Assembly: GCA_965112735.1 (NCBI GenBank)
Contig: OZ218954.1
Coordinates: 1-64,000, forward strand
Length of the DNA: 64,000 nucleotides
DNA from: Phaeosaccion multiseriatum
Lineage: Eukaryota; Ochrophyta, other classes
Reading direction: 5' to 3'
Part shown: in pieces, positions 1-12,600 of the stretch
Position numbering within the stretch: the first letter of the stretch is position 1
Layout: every line of letters begins with the position of its first letter
The notes under the pieces: generated by a model
The model's database searches: none
What the model was told of the DNA's origin: nothing
Seen by the model: only the letters and a program-made list of their open reading frames with translations
Made by a program: the position numbers and the translations under genes

Positions 1-3000
1 CTGGCCTGGCCTGGCCTGGCCTGGCCTGGCCTGGCCTGGCCTGGCCTGGCCTGGCCTGGCCTGGCCTGGCCTGGCCTGGCCTGGCCTGGCCTGGCCTGGC
101 CTGGCCTGGCCCTGGCCTGGCCTGGCCTGGCCCTGGCCTGGCCTGGCCTGGCCTGGCCTGGCCTGGCCTGGCCTGGCCTGGCCCTGGCCTGGCCTGGCTG
201 GGCCTGGCCCTGGCCTGGCCTGGCCCTGGCCCTGGCCCTGGCCTGGCCTGGCCTGGCTGGCCTGGCCTGGCCCTGGCCTGGCCTGGCCCTGGCTGGCCTG
301 GCCTACCTGGCCCTGGCCCTGGCCCTGGCCTGGCCTGGCCTGGCCTGGCCCTGGCCTGGCCTGGCCTGGCCTGGCCCTGGCCTGGCCTGGCCTGGCCTGG
401 CCTGGCCTGGCCTGGCCCTGGCCTGGCCTGGCCTGGCCTGGCCTGGCCTGGCCTGGCCTGGCCTGGCCTGGCCCTGGCCTGGCCTGGCCTGGCCTGGCCC
501 TGGCCTGGCCTGGCCTGGCCTGGCCTGGCCTGGCCTGGCCTGGCCTGGCCTGGCCTGGCCCTGGCCTGGCCTGGCCTGGCCTGGCCTGGCCTGGCCTGGC
601 CCCTGGCCTGGCCTGGCCCTGGCCCTGGCCTGGCCTGGCCTGGCCTGGCCTGGCCTGGCCTGGCCTGGCCTGGCCTGGCCTGGCCCTGGCCTGGCCTGGC
701 CCTGGCCTGGCCTGGCCCTGGCCCTGGCCTGGCCTGGCCCTGGCCTGGCCTGGCCTGGCCTGGCCCTGGCCTGGCCTGGCCTGGCCTGGCCTGGCCTGGC
801 CCTGGCCTGGCCCTGGCCTGGCCTGGCCTGGCCTGGCCTGGCCCTGGCCTGGCCTGGCCCTGGCCTGGCCTGGCCTGGCCTGGCCTGGCCTGGCCTGGCC
901 TGGCCTGGCCTGGCCTGGCCTGGCCTGGCCTGGCCTGGCCTGGCCTGGCCTGGCCTGGCCTGGCCTGGCCTGGCCTGGCCTGGCCTGGCCTGGCCTGGCC
1001 TGGCCTGGCCTGGCCTGGCCTGGCCTGGCCTGGCCTGGCCCTGGCCTGGCCTGGCCTGGCCTGGCCTGGCCTGGCCTGGCCTGGCCTGGCCTGGCCTGGC
1101 CTGGCCTGGCCTGGCCTGGCCTGGCCTGGCCTGGCCTGGCCTGGCCTGGCCTGGCCTGGCCTGGCCTGGCCTGGCCTGGCCTGGCCTGGCCTGGCCTGGC
1201 CTGGCCTGGCCTGGCCTGGCCTGGCCTGGCCTGGCCTGGCCTGGCCTGGCCTGGCCTGGCCTGGCCTGGCCTGGCCTGGCCTGGCCTGGCCTGGCCTGGC
1301 CTGGCCTGGCCTGGCCTGGCCTGGCCTGGCCTGGCCTGGCCTGGCCTGGCCTGGCCTGGCCTGGCCTGGCCTGGCCTGGCCTGGCCTGGCCTGGCCTGGC
1401 CTGGCCTGGCCTGGCCTGGCCTGGCCTGGCCTGGCCTGGCCTGGCCTGGCCTGGCCTGGCCTGGCCTGGCCTGGCCTGGCCTGGCCTGGCCTGGCCTGGC
1501 CTGGCCTGGCCTGGCCTGGCCTGGCCTGGCCTGGCCTGGCCTGGCCTGGCCTGGCCTGGCCTGGCCTGGCCTGGCCTGGCCTGGCCTGGCCTGGCCTGGC
1601 CTGGCCTGGCCTGGCCTGGCCTGGCCTGGCCTGGCCTGGCCTGGCCTGGCCTGGCCTGGCCTGGCCTGGCCTGGCCTGGCCTGGCCTGGCCTGGCCTGGC
1701 CTGGCCTGGCCTGGCCTGGCCTGGCCTGGCCTGGCCTGGCCTGGCCTGGCCTGGCCTGGCCTGGCCTGGCCTGGCCTGGCCTGGCCTGGCCTGGCCTGGC
1801 CTGGCCTGGCCTGGCCTGGCCTGGCCTGGCCTGGCCTGGCCTGGCCTGGCCTGGCCTGGCCTGGCCTGGCCTGGCCTGGCCTGGCCTGGCCTGGCCTGGC
1901 CTGGCCTGGCCTGGCCTGGCCTGGCCTGGCCTGGCCTGGCCTGGCCTGGCCTGGCCTGGCCTGGCCTGGCCTGGCCTGGCCTGGCCTGGCCTGGCCTGGC
2001 CTGGCCTGGCCTGGCCTGGCCTGGCCTGGCCTGGCCTGGCCTGGCCTGGCCTGGCCTGGCCTGGCCTGGCCTGGCCTGGCCTGGCCTGGCCTGGCCTGGC
2101 CTGGCCTGGCCTGGCCTGGCCTGGCCTGGCCTGGCCTGGCCTGGCCTGGCCTGGCCTGGCCTGGCCTGGCCTGGCCTGGCCTGGCCTGGCCTGGCCTGGC
2201 CTGGCCTGGCCTGGCCTGGCCTGGCCTGGCCTGGCCTGGCCTGGCCTGGCCTGGCCTGGCCTGGCCTGGCCTGGCCTGGCCTGGCCTGGCCTGGCCTGGC
2301 CTGGCCTGGCCTGGCCTGGCCTGGCCTGGCCTGGCCTGGCCTGGCCTGGCCTGGCCTGGCCTGGCCTGGCCTGGCCTGGCCTGGCCTGGCCTGGCCTGGC
2401 CTGGCCTGGCCTGGCCTGGCCTGGCCTGGCCTGGCCTGGCCTGGCCTGGCCTGGCCTGGCCTGGCCTGGCCTGGCCTGGCCTGGCCTGGCCTGGCCTGGC
2501 CTGGCCTGGCCTGGCCTGGCCTGGCCTGGCCTGGCCTGGCCTGGCCTGGCCTGGCCTGGCCTGGCCTGGCCTGGCCTGGCCTGGCCTGGCCTGGCCTGGC
2601 CTGGCCTGGCCTGGCCTGGCCTGGCCTGGCCTGGCCTGGCCTGGCCTGGCCTGGCCTGGCCTGGCCTGGCCTGGCCTGGCCTGGCCTGGCCTGGCCTGGC
2701 CTGGCCTGGCCTGGCCTGGCCTGGCCTGGCCTGGCCTGGCCTGGCCTGGCCTGGCCTGGCCTGGCCTGGCCTGGCCTGGCCTGGCCTGGCCTGGCCTGGC
2801 CTGGCCTGGCCTGGCCTGGCCTGGCCTGGCCTGGCCTGGCCTGGCCTGGCCTGGCCTGGCCTGGCCTGGCCTGGCCTGGCCTGGCCTGGCCTGGCCTGGC
2901 CTGGCCTGGCCTGGCCTGGCCTGGCCTGGCCTGGCCTGGCCTGGCCTGGCCTGGCCTGGCCTGGCCTGGCCTGGCCTGGCCTGGCCTGGCCTGGCCTGGC

Positions 3001-5586
3001 CTGGCCTGGCCTGGCCTGGCCTGGCCTGGCCTGGCCTGGCCTGGCCTGGCCTGGCCTGGCCTGGCCTGGCCTGGCCTGGCCTGGCCTGGCCTGGCCTGGC
3101 CTGGCCTGGCCTGGCCTGGCCTGGCCTGGCCTGGCCTGGCCTGGCCTGGCCTGGCCTGGCCTGGCCTGGCCTGGCCTGGCCTGGCCTGGCCTGGCCTGGC
3201 CTGGCCTGGCCTGGCCTGGCCTGGCCTGGCCTGGCCTGGCCTGGCCTGGCCTGGCCTGGCCTGGCCTGGCCTGGCCTGGCCTGGCCTGGCCTGGCCTGGC
3301 CTGGCCTGGCCTGGCCTGGCCTGGCCTGGCCTGGCCTGGCCTGGCCTGGCCTGGCCTGGCCTGGCCTGGCCTGGCCTGGCCTGGCCTGGCCTGGCCTGGC
3401 CTGGCCTGGCCTGGCCTGGCCTGGCCTGGCCTGGCCTGGCCTGGCCTGGCCTGGCCTGGCCTGGCCTGGCCTGGCCTGGCCTGGCCTGGCCTGGCCTGGC
3501 CTGGCCTGGCCTGGCCTGGCCTGGCCTGGCCTGGCCTGGCCTGGCCTGGCCTGGCCTGGCCTGGCCTGGCCTGGCCTGGCCTGGCCTGGCCTGGCCTGGC
3601 CTGGCCTGGCCTGGCCTGGCCTGGCCTGGCCTGGCCTGGCCTGGCCTGGCCTGGCCTGGCCTGGCCTGGCCTGGCCTGGCCTGGCCTGGCCTGGCCTGGC
3701 CTGGCCTGGCCTGGCCTGGCCTGGCCTGGCCTGGCCTGGCCTGGCCTGGCCTGGCCTGGCCTGGCCTGGCCTGGCCTGGCCTGGCCTGGCCTGGCCTGGC
3801 CTGGCCTGGCCTGGCCTGGCCTGGCCTGGCCTGGCCTGGCCTGGCCTGGCCTGGCCTGGCCTGGCCTGGCCTGGCCTGGCCTGGCCTGGCCTGGCCTGGC
3901 CTGGCCTGGCCTGGCCTGGCCTGGCCTGGCCTGGCCTGGCCTGGCCTGGCCTGGCCTGGCCTGGCCTGGCCTGGCCTGGCCTGGCCTGGCCTGGCCTGGC
4001 CTGGCCTGGCCTGGCCTGGCCTGGCCTGGCCCTGGCCTGGCCTGGCCTGGCCTGGCCTGGCCTGGCCTGGCCTGGCCTGGCCTGGCCTGGCCTGGCCTGG
4101 CCTGGCCTGGCCTGGCCTGGCCTGGCCTGGCCTGGCCTGGCCTGGCCTGGCCTGGCCTGGCCTGGCCTGGCCTGGCCTGGCCTGGCCTGGCCTGGCCTGG
4201 CCTGGCCTGGCCTGGCCTGGCCTGGCCTGGCCTGGCCTGGCCTGGCCTGGCCTGGCCTGGCCTGGCCTGGCCTGGCCTGGCCTGGCCTGGCCTGGCCTGG
4301 CCTGGCCTGGCCTGGCCTGGCCTGGCCTGGCCTGGCCTGGCCTGGCCTGGCCTGGCCTGGCCTGGCCTGGCCTGGCCTGGCCTGGCCTGGCCTGGCCTGG
4401 CCTGGCCTGGCCTGGCCTGGCCTGGCCTGGCCTGGCCTGGCCTGGCCTGGCCTGGCCTGGCCTGGCCTGGCCTGGCCTGGCCTGGCCTGGCCTGGCCTGG
4501 CCTGGCCTGGCCTGGCCTGGCCTGGCCTGGCCTGGCCTGGCCTGGCCTGGCCTGGCCTGGCCTGGCCTGGCCTGGCCTGGCCTGGCCTGGCCTGGCCTGG
4601 CCTGGCCTGGCCTGGCCTGGCCTGGCCTGGCCTGGCCTGGCCTGGCCTGGCCTGGCCTGGCCTGGCCTGGCCTGGCCTGGCCTGGCCTGGCCTGGCCTGG
4701 CCTGGCCTGGCCTGGCCTGGCCTGGCCTGGCCTGGCCTGGCCTGGCCTGGCCTGGCCTGGCCTGGCCTGGCCTGGCCTGGCCTGGCCTGGCCTGGCCTGG
4801 CCTGGCCTGGCCTGGCCTGGCCTGGCCTGGCCTGGCCTGGCCTGGCCTGGCCTGGCCTGGCCTGGCCTGGCCTGGCCTGGCCTGGCCTGGCCTGGCCTGG
4901 CCTGGCCTGGCCTGGCCTGGCCTGGCCTGGCCTGGCCTGGCCTGGCCTGGCCTGGCCTGGCCTGGCCTGGCCTGGCCTGGCCTGGCCTGGCCTGGCCTGG
5001 CCTGGCCTGGCCTGGCCTGGCCTGGCCTGGCCTGGCCTGGCCTGGCCTGGCCTGGCCTGGCCTGGCCTGGCCTGGCCTGGCCTGGCCTGGCCTGGCCTGG
5101 CCTGGCCTGGCCTGGCCTGGCCTGGCCTGGCCTGGCCTGGCCTGGCCTGGCCTGGCCTGGCCTGGCCTGGCCTGGCCTGGCCTGGCCTGGCCTGGCCTGG
5201 CCTGGCCTGGCCTGGCCTGGCCTGGCCTGGCCTGGCCTGGCCTGGCCTGGCCTGGCCTGGCCTGGCCTGGCCTGGCCTGGCCTGGCCTGGCCTGGCCTGG
5301 CCTGGCCTGGCCTGGCCTGGCCTGGCCTGGCCTGGCCTGGCCTGGCCTGGCCTGGCCTGGCCTGGCCTGGCCTGGCCTGGCCTGGCCTGGCCTGGCCTGG
5401 CCTGGCCTGGCCTGGCCTGGCCTGGCCTGGCCTGGCCTGGCCTGGCCTGGCCTGGCCTGGCCTGGCCTGGCCTGGCCTGGCCTGGCCTGGCCTGGCCTGG
5501 CCTGGGCCTGGCCTGGCCTGGCCTGGCCTGGCCTGGCCTGGCCTGGCCTGGCCTGGCCTGGCCTGGCCTGGCCTGGCCTGGCCTGG
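1..5586. repeat. (CTGGC)n pentanucleotide satellite, 5.6 kb
   Basis: The whole stretch is tandem CTGGC. The first kilobase contains many six-base variants (CCCTGGC steps) and a rare CTACC variant near 302. From about 1041 to 4030 the array is perfect (about 598 units). One extra C occurs near 4031, and the array is then nearly perfect to about 5500. Variant-rich edge and homogeneous core are typical of an array that grows by slippage or unequal exchange. The array runs off the left edge of the window. Its right end joins a truncated retrotransposon pol copy whose own sequence at the junction (CTGGGGCTGGGC) is CTGG-rich and may have seeded it. No gene is present; the frames are open only because the unit has no stop. 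Confidence 0.98.
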
Positions 5587-8500
5587 GGCTGGGCAGTACC
5601 GGATGTGGTATCGAGGCAGACCCATCTGGTAGTCCTTGCGGCTGGCCACTCACCCCATCAACGAACGGCTTGGTGAGGTCCCTATCGTACGCCCCTTGCT
5701 TGAACTCCACTCCCCCGCCTCTGACCCTCGGCACATCCAGATACACCGTGCTACGGCGCATCACCGCGTAGTGCTCGTCGTTGAGTATGCCACCATGTCG
5801 CGCCTGGAAGGCCTGCTGTGTGGGCCAAGCCAGGACTTGGAACGGTCCGTCCCAAGTATGACTCAGCGCCTTGAGCGTCAGTGCCTTCTGCTCCTCCATG
5901 GCCTCACCCTCCTCCTGCGCCGCCCCCCCTGGACGGTACAACCACACCTTAGTGCCAGGAGGCATCGGCGCTGGCCAGCGACGCTCACGGTTCTTGAGCT
6001 GTAGCCTGCTGCGATACTCCTCGCGCCTGCCCGTCACCACCTGCGCCGCCGCTGCCATCCGCGCCCTCAGCTCGTGCACCCATGCCGAAGGCGTCTCGAA
6101 CGAGCCGTCCTCCTCGAGGGCAGGCAGCATCGCTTGAAGTGGAATCGGGGGGTGTCGACCGAAGAGAGTGTAGTACGGGGAGAGGCCTGTGGTCTTGTGA
6201 GCTCTGCAGTTGTACGCGTACGTGAGCGCGGGAACATACTCAGGCCACTGCTGCATCTGGGCCTCCACTGTCGTCGCCAGCATGTCCTTCATCGTGGCCA
6301 TGAAGCGCTCCACTTGCCCATTGGCTTGCTGATGCATCGGCGTAGTAAAGACTTGTGATGTCTGGAGTACGCGCAGCACATCGGCCATGAGCGTGCTCGT
6401 GAACTGCGACCCTTGGTCACTGACCAGCACCTTGGGCGCCCCCAGCACCGTCACTACGTGCCGCACGAATGCCCGAGCAATGCCCTCCGCTGTATAGTCC
6501 TTGGCGCACAATGGCACCACCACTGTCCATTTGGTGAACCAATCTTGAAACACCAAAATGTACTCCTCCCCCCCCATGGCCATGGGGAAAGGTCCTGCCA
6601 CGTCAGCACCCATAACCGCCCATGGCCCATTCACAGCCGCCGATGATATGGACGAGAGCGGAACCTGTGGAGGTCGCCTCCGTGGTGTCTTGCGTGTCTG
6701 GCACGCAAGACATGAACGGGCCCAGTACAGCGCATGCCCGTTCATGGAGGGCCACCACACTCGCTCCTGCAGCGCGTCCAGCATCCGCCCTGGCCCGTGA
6801 TGGCCGCCTGAGACCGCATCGCCGTGCGTGGCATGTAGTAGGGCCGGCCTGAGCGCCTTGGGGACGCAGAGCTGCAACCTCGTTCGCTCTACCCGCCACC
6901 GTCGCCCCCCGGGGGCCCACTTGCGGCGAAGGACGCCATCGCCATCGAGAGAGAACTCCCCCCCGCCCGCATCGAACACCCCCTCGCCCGGGGAGGCTGC
7001 CAAGACCTTCTGACGCCACCCCTCCAACTCAGCGTCCTGCTGCTGCGCCTTCACCCACCACGCGGGCTGGTAAGTCCGAGCCCCATGCAATATGCGGGCT
7101 GCGCACGACTGCTCACCCACTGCCGGGGGAACACCAGGGAGGGACCACCCAAATTGCCGCGTGGCAGCCTGCCTTGCGGCCTCCACGTCTGCCAGCGCTG
7201 CTGCCTCGCTCGCCGCAGCCGCATGGGCATCGGTGTCAGCCGCTGGAGTCGCTCCAGCCTCTCGTCCCTCCACCCCCGTGGCCGAGCCGCCAACTGTGAG
7301 TCCGCCGCCTCCTCCTCCTCCTCCTCCGCCTCCTCCTCCTCCTCCTCCTCCTCCTCCTCCTCCTCCTCCTCCTCCTCCGCCGCCGCCGCTGCCGCCGCCT
7401 TCAACCCCGCCTCCGCCGCCTGCACCACCCGCACCGTCACCGCCGCCGGCTGTGGCGTCTGCTGGGGCCGCGGTCGGTGTGCGCTCCGCCTCCACCGTCG
7501 ATGCACCCACCACGCCCGCGGCCTCGACGGCGGCAGGGATGTCCCACGCCACACCTTGGGTTTGCCACTGCTGCTGGGCCTCTGTGGGGGTCACCATGGT
7601 GTAGTAGCCGCCCGTATCTGCGGCGATGGCACTCCACGTCTTCTCAATCATAACCGCTCGAGGTAGTGACAGCTTGCCACGCCTCCGCGCCGCGGCCGGC
7701 CGATAGCGCGCCCTGAACTGCTCCACCTCGGCCATGAGCTCCGTCCAGGTCCACTGGGGGTGGCGGTAAGACAGAAGAATCAGATCAATCATCTCCACTG
7801 ACTTAGCTGTCGCTGAGAAAATGAAGAGTGGGCTGGCGTGCTCCCGATCGGCCCAATACCCCACCCCAGCCGAGACGAACTGCCCTGCTTGCATGTCAGC
7901 GCGCGTCACACCCGACACCCCGCTATCCACTGCGCTCACTTCCACCGCCGATGGCACCGGACCGGCACAAGCCCGCATCCGCGGCAGCAACTGTAGTAAT
8001 GCTGCCACATCGTCGAAGGCATAGCTGAGCTGAGCCGCAGTGAGCTCCCGCTGAGTCCAGTCAGTCTTCTGCTCCTCCTTGCTCATAAAACGCTGCAGGA
8101 ACATACTAACCAGGTCCGCTAAGCCAATGGGACGGCAGTGCTCTGGCCACACCTCCTTGAATAGATGCGTCGTGTCGACCAAGTTGACGATGGCCCACAC
8201 ATGTGGCGCCAACGCCGGCCACTTCCCTAGTGCACGCTGGTCGTGACGCCAGTGATGCGCCAGCTTCATGATCCCCCCGTCGCCCCACAGCTCACTCAGC
8301 ACCGCCGCCAGAGCCTCCATCCCACCATTGCCACTCAAACTGTCCAAATCCACCCAGAACCCACAATCACGCTCCGAATTGGCGACGCCGCTATACTGGA
8401 CACCCAATTGCAGCAGCGACGCCGGACGAGGAGGGGTGCGTATCGCCCACTCCGAGTCCATGGCCACCACTGTCGCCTCCCGCAGTGACGCCCGCATGGC

Positions 8501-9340
8501 CCATACCTGCTCCTCCGTGCGTATGTACGTGCACCGATCTGCTGGCACGTGACTACGAAACGGCGGCAGCTGAGACCACTCCTCTATCACCTGTTTCTTC
8601 TCGTTGATGTGGGACAGGGTCACTGGAGCCCAACCACATTGCCGCATCTGCTCCACGTGCTGCACCCGAGCCGAACCTAAGCCGTCTGGCGTCTCGACCG
8701 CCACACTGTCCACGCACAGCGCCTCCAAACCTGCCGACGCCTGCTGTCGCGCCGTGACAGGCGAGAGTCCCTCCAAAGGCACTGACTGAGCCGCCACCGC
8801 CTCCCCTTGCAACTGCTGCACAGCTGCAACAAACCGCAGAACAGCCCCCTCCACCTGATCCTCCCACCCTAACGCGAGTGTGTCACCCACCACATCCACT
8901 AACGCCACCTCCACGCCCACCGCATCACACCACTCAGTCACTGGCAAGGGGTCGCGGGACAAGCAGTCAGGCACCACAAGCTCCCGCCCTGGCTTGTGGA
9001 CAAACTTGAGATGATGAGCAGAGAGCCGTTCATACCACCGAAAGAGCTTTGAGTTGGTGTCCTTGTGTGTCGCCAGCCACAGCAAGGGTTGGTGGTCCGT
9101 CACCACAGTGCAGGGATGGTGGCAAATGTACATGCTCAATTTGCGCACACACCAAACCACCGCCAAGAGCTCGAGCTCCGTACTGCCGAGCCGAGCCTCC
9201 GTAGGGGTAGTGGCACGACTGATGAACGTAACGACTCGCTCCACCCCCTCGGCATCCCGCTGCGATAGCACACCCCCTAAGCCGTCTGCTGAAGCGTCGG
9301 TGCTCAGCGTGAACACCGATTCCGAGCCGTAGTGCGGGAA
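5587..9340 (-). pseudogene. Truncated Ty3/Gypsy pol fragment (copy C): RNase H - DEDDy exonuclease - integrase - chromodomain
   Basis: On the minus strand this matches element B pol (about 28360-32110) almost base for base. It begins inside the RNase H domain (TDASADGLGG just inside 9340), continues through the exonuclease-like domain (catalytic Asp at 8456-8458), zinc-binding and D,D35E integrase (Asp 6604, Asp 6418, Glu 6310) and stops in the chromodomain region. Gag, protease, RT and LTRs are absent. Length differences from copy B are multiples of three except one extra base near 5608, just before the satellite. The triplet-repeat linker near 7300-7490 differs in content and length from copy B. 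Its 5' edge is cut exactly by hairpin H1 at 9341 and its 3' edge by the CTGGC array. It is a recent but dead fragment. Confidence 0.93.
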
Positions 9341-9682
9341 TGTTAGAAGTCGTACTTTTGCTAGACTGATACCTGCCCTCTGAATTCAGACCGGGAGGTA
9401 TCAGTCTAGCAAAAGTACGACTTCTAACAAGACCGTTGCTAGAAGACGAACCCCCCCCCCCACCGCACATAGTGAAGAGAAGTAACTCGCAGTCTGAGAA
9501 TCAGCATCATGGGCCAGCAAGCTGGTAACAGTTTTCGCCGAAAAATACGCTTTTTCACAAGCGACAGCTAAGGTTCGAACTCACAACTAGCCTTGTTAGA
9601 AGTCGTACTTTTGCTAGACTGATACCTGCCCTCTGAATTAAGACCGGGAGGTATCAGTCTAGCAAAAGTACGACTTCTAACA
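9341..9682. mobile_element. TRIM-like unit: hairpin H1 - 164-bp internal segment - hairpin H2
   Basis: H1 (9341-9429) and H2 (9594-9682) are 89-bp near-identical palindromes: 34-bp arms starting TGTTAGAAGTCG and ending in CTTCTAACA around a 21-bp loop. The termini TGTTA...TAACA are those of many LTRs. The internal segment (9430-9593) holds a poly-C run and, four bases before H2, a tRNA T-arm-like stretch (TTCGAAC loop). The whole resembles a terminal-repeat retrotransposon in miniature whose LTRs are self-complementary. No coding capacity and no target duplication are visible. An alternative is a nested pair of foldback/MITE insertions. The same unit recurs at 13305-13592. Confidence 0.7.
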
Positions 9683-9696
9683 AGACCGTTGCTAGA

Positions 9697-12600
9697 AGGA
9701 GGGAGGGAGGGAGAGAGGGAGGGAGGGAGGGAGGGAGGGAGGGCGGGAGGGAGGGAGGGAGGGAGGGCGGGAGGGAGGGAGGGAGGGAGGGAGGGAGGGA
9801 GGGAGGGAGGGAGGGAGGGAGGGAGGGAGGGAGGGAGGGAGGGAGGGAGGGAGGGAGGGAGGGAGGGAGGGAGGGAGGGAGGGAGGGAGGGAGGGAGGGA
9901 GGGAGGGAGGGAGGGAGGGAGGGAGGGAGGGAGGGAGGGAGGGAGGGAGGGAGGGAGGGAGGGAGGGAGGGAGGGAGGGAGGGAGGGAGGGAGGGAGGGA
10001 GGGAGGGAGGGAGGGAGGGAGGGAGGGAGGGAGGGAGGGAGGGAGGGAGGGAGGGAGGGAGGGAGGGAGGGAGGGAGGGAGGGAGGGAGGGAGGGAGGGA
10101 GGGAGGGAGGGAGGGAGGGAGGGAGGGAGGGAGGGAGGGAGGGAGGGAGGGAGGGAGGGAGGGAGGGAGGGAGGGAGGGAGGGAGGGAGGGAGGGAGGGA
10201 GGGAGGGAGGGAGGGAGGGAGGGAGGGAGGGAGGGAGGGAGGGAGGGAGGGAGGGAGGGAGGGAGGGAGGGAGGGAGGGAGGGAGGGAGGGAGGGAGGGA
10301 GGGAGGGAGGGAGGGAGGGAGGGAGGGAGGGAGGGAGGGAGGGAGGGAGGGAGGGAGGGAGGGAGGGAGGGAGGGAGGGAGGGAGGGAGGGAGGGAGGGA
10401 GGGAGGGAGGGAGGGAGGGAGGGAGGGAGGGAGGGAGGGAGGGAGGGAGGGAGGGAGGGAGGGAGGGAGGGAGGGAGGGAGGGAGGGAGGGAGGGAGGGA
10501 GGGAGGGAGGGAGGGAGGGAGGGAGGGAGGGAGGGAGGGAGGGAGGGAGGGAGGGAGGGAGGGAGGGAGGGAGGGAGGGAGGGAGGGAGGGAGGGAGGGA
10601 GGGAGGGAGGGAGGGAGGGAGGGAGGGAGGGAGGGAGGGAGGGAGGGAGGGAGGGAGGGAGGGAGGGAGGGAGGGAGGGAGGGAGGGAGGGAGGGAGGGA
10701 GGGAGGGAGGGAGGGAGGGAGGGAGGGAGGGAGGGAGGGAGGGAGGGAGGGAGGGAGGGAGGGAGGGAGGGAGGGAGGGAGGGAGGGAGGGAGGGAGGGA
10801 GGGAGGGAGGGAGGGAGGGAGGGAGGGAGGGAGGGAGGGAGGGAGGGAGGGAGGGAGGGAGGGAGGGAGGGAGGGAGGGAGGGAGGGAGGGAGGGAGGGA
10901 GGGAGGGAGGGAGGGAGGGAGGGAGGGAGGGAGGGAGGGAGGGAGGGAGGGAGGGAGGGAGGGAGGGAGGGAGGGAGGGAGGGAGGGAGGGAGGGAGGGA
11001 GGGAGGGAGGGAGGGAGGGAGGGAGGGAGGGAGGGAGGGAGGGAGGGAGGGAGGGAGGGAGGGAGGGAGGGAGGGAGGGAGGGAGGGAGGGAGGGAGGGA
11101 GGGAGGGAGGGAGGGAGGGAGGGAGGGAGGGAGGGAGGGAGGGAGGGAGGGAGGGAGGGAGGGAGGGAGGGAGGGAGGGAGGGAGGGAGGGAGGGAGGGA
11201 GGGAGGGAGGGAGGGAGGGAGGGAGGGAGGGAGGGAGGGAGGGAGGGAGGGAGGGAGGGAGGGAGGGAGGGAGGGAGGGAGGGAGGGAGGGAGGGAGGGA
11301 GGGAGGGAGGGAGGGAGGGAGGGAGGGAGGGAGGGAGGGAGGGAGGGAGGGAGGGAGGGAGGGAGGGAGGGAGGGAGGGAGGGAGGGAGGGAGGGAGGGA
11401 GGGAGGGAGGGAGGGAGGGAGGGAGGGAGGGAGGGAGGGAGGGAGGGAGGGAGGGAGGGAGGGAGGGAGGGAGGGAGGGAGGGAGGGAGGGAGGGAGGGA
11501 GGGAGGGAGGGAGGGAGGGAGGGAGGGAGGGAGGGAGGGAGGGAGGGAGGGAGGGAGGGAGGGAGGGAGGGAGGGAGGGAGGGAGGGAGGGAGGGAGGGA
11601 GGGAGGGAGGGAGGGAGGGAGGGAGGGAGGGAGGGAGGGAGGGAGGGAGGGAGGGAGGGAGGGAGGGAGGGAGGGAGGGAGGGAGGGAGGGAGGGAGGGA
11701 GGGAGGGAGGGAGGGAGGGAGGGAGGGAGGGAGGGAGGGAGGGAGGGAGGGAGGGAGGGAGGGAGGGAGGGAGGGAGGGAGGGAGGGAGGGAGGGAGGGA
11801 GGGAGGGAGGGAGGGAGGGAGGGAGGGAGGGAGGGAGGGAGGGAGGGAGGGAGGGAGGGAGGGAGGGAGGGAGGGAGGGAGGGAGGGAGGGAGGGAGGGA
11901 GGGAGGGAGGGAGGGAGGGAGGGAGGGAGGGAGGGAGGGAGGGAGGGAGGGAGGGAGGGAGGGAGGGAGGGAGGGAGGGAGGGAGGGAGGGAGGGAGGGA
12001 GGGAGGGAGGGAGGGAGGGAGGGAGGGAGGGAGGGAGGGAGGGAGGGAGGGAGGGAGGGAGGGAGGGAGGGAGGGAGGGAGGGAGGGAGGGAGGGAGGGA
12101 GGGAGGGAGGGAGGGAGGGAGGGAGGGAGGGAGGGAGGGAGGGAGGGAGGGAGGGAGGGAGGGAGGGAGGGAGGGAGGGAGGGAGGGAGGGAGGGAGGGA
12201 GGGAGGGAGGGAGGGAGGGAGGGAGGGAGGGAGGGAGGGAGGGAGGGAGGGAGGGAGGGAGGGAGGGAGGGAGGGAGGGAGGGAGGGAGGGAGGGAGGGA
12301 GGGAGGGAGGGAGGGAGGGAGGGAGGGAGGGAGGGAGGGAGGGAGGGAGGGAGGGAGGGAGGGAGGGAGGGAGGGAGGGAGGGAGGGAGGGAGGGAGGGA
12401 GGGAGGGAGGGAGGGAGGGAGGGAGGGAGGGAGGGAGGGAGGGAGGGAGGGAGGGAGGGAGGGAGGGAGGGAGGGAGGGAGGGAGGGAGGGAGGGAGGGA
12501 GGGAGGGAGGGAGGGAGGGAGGGAGGGAGGGAGGGAGGGAGGGAGGGAGGGAGGGAGGGAGGGAGGGAGGGAGGGAGGGAGGGAGGGAGGGAGGGAGGGA

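Noticed and set aside
9560-9593. Possible tRNA gene next to hairpin H2
   Set aside because: Only a weak T-arm-like fold; no acceptor, D or anticodon arms.
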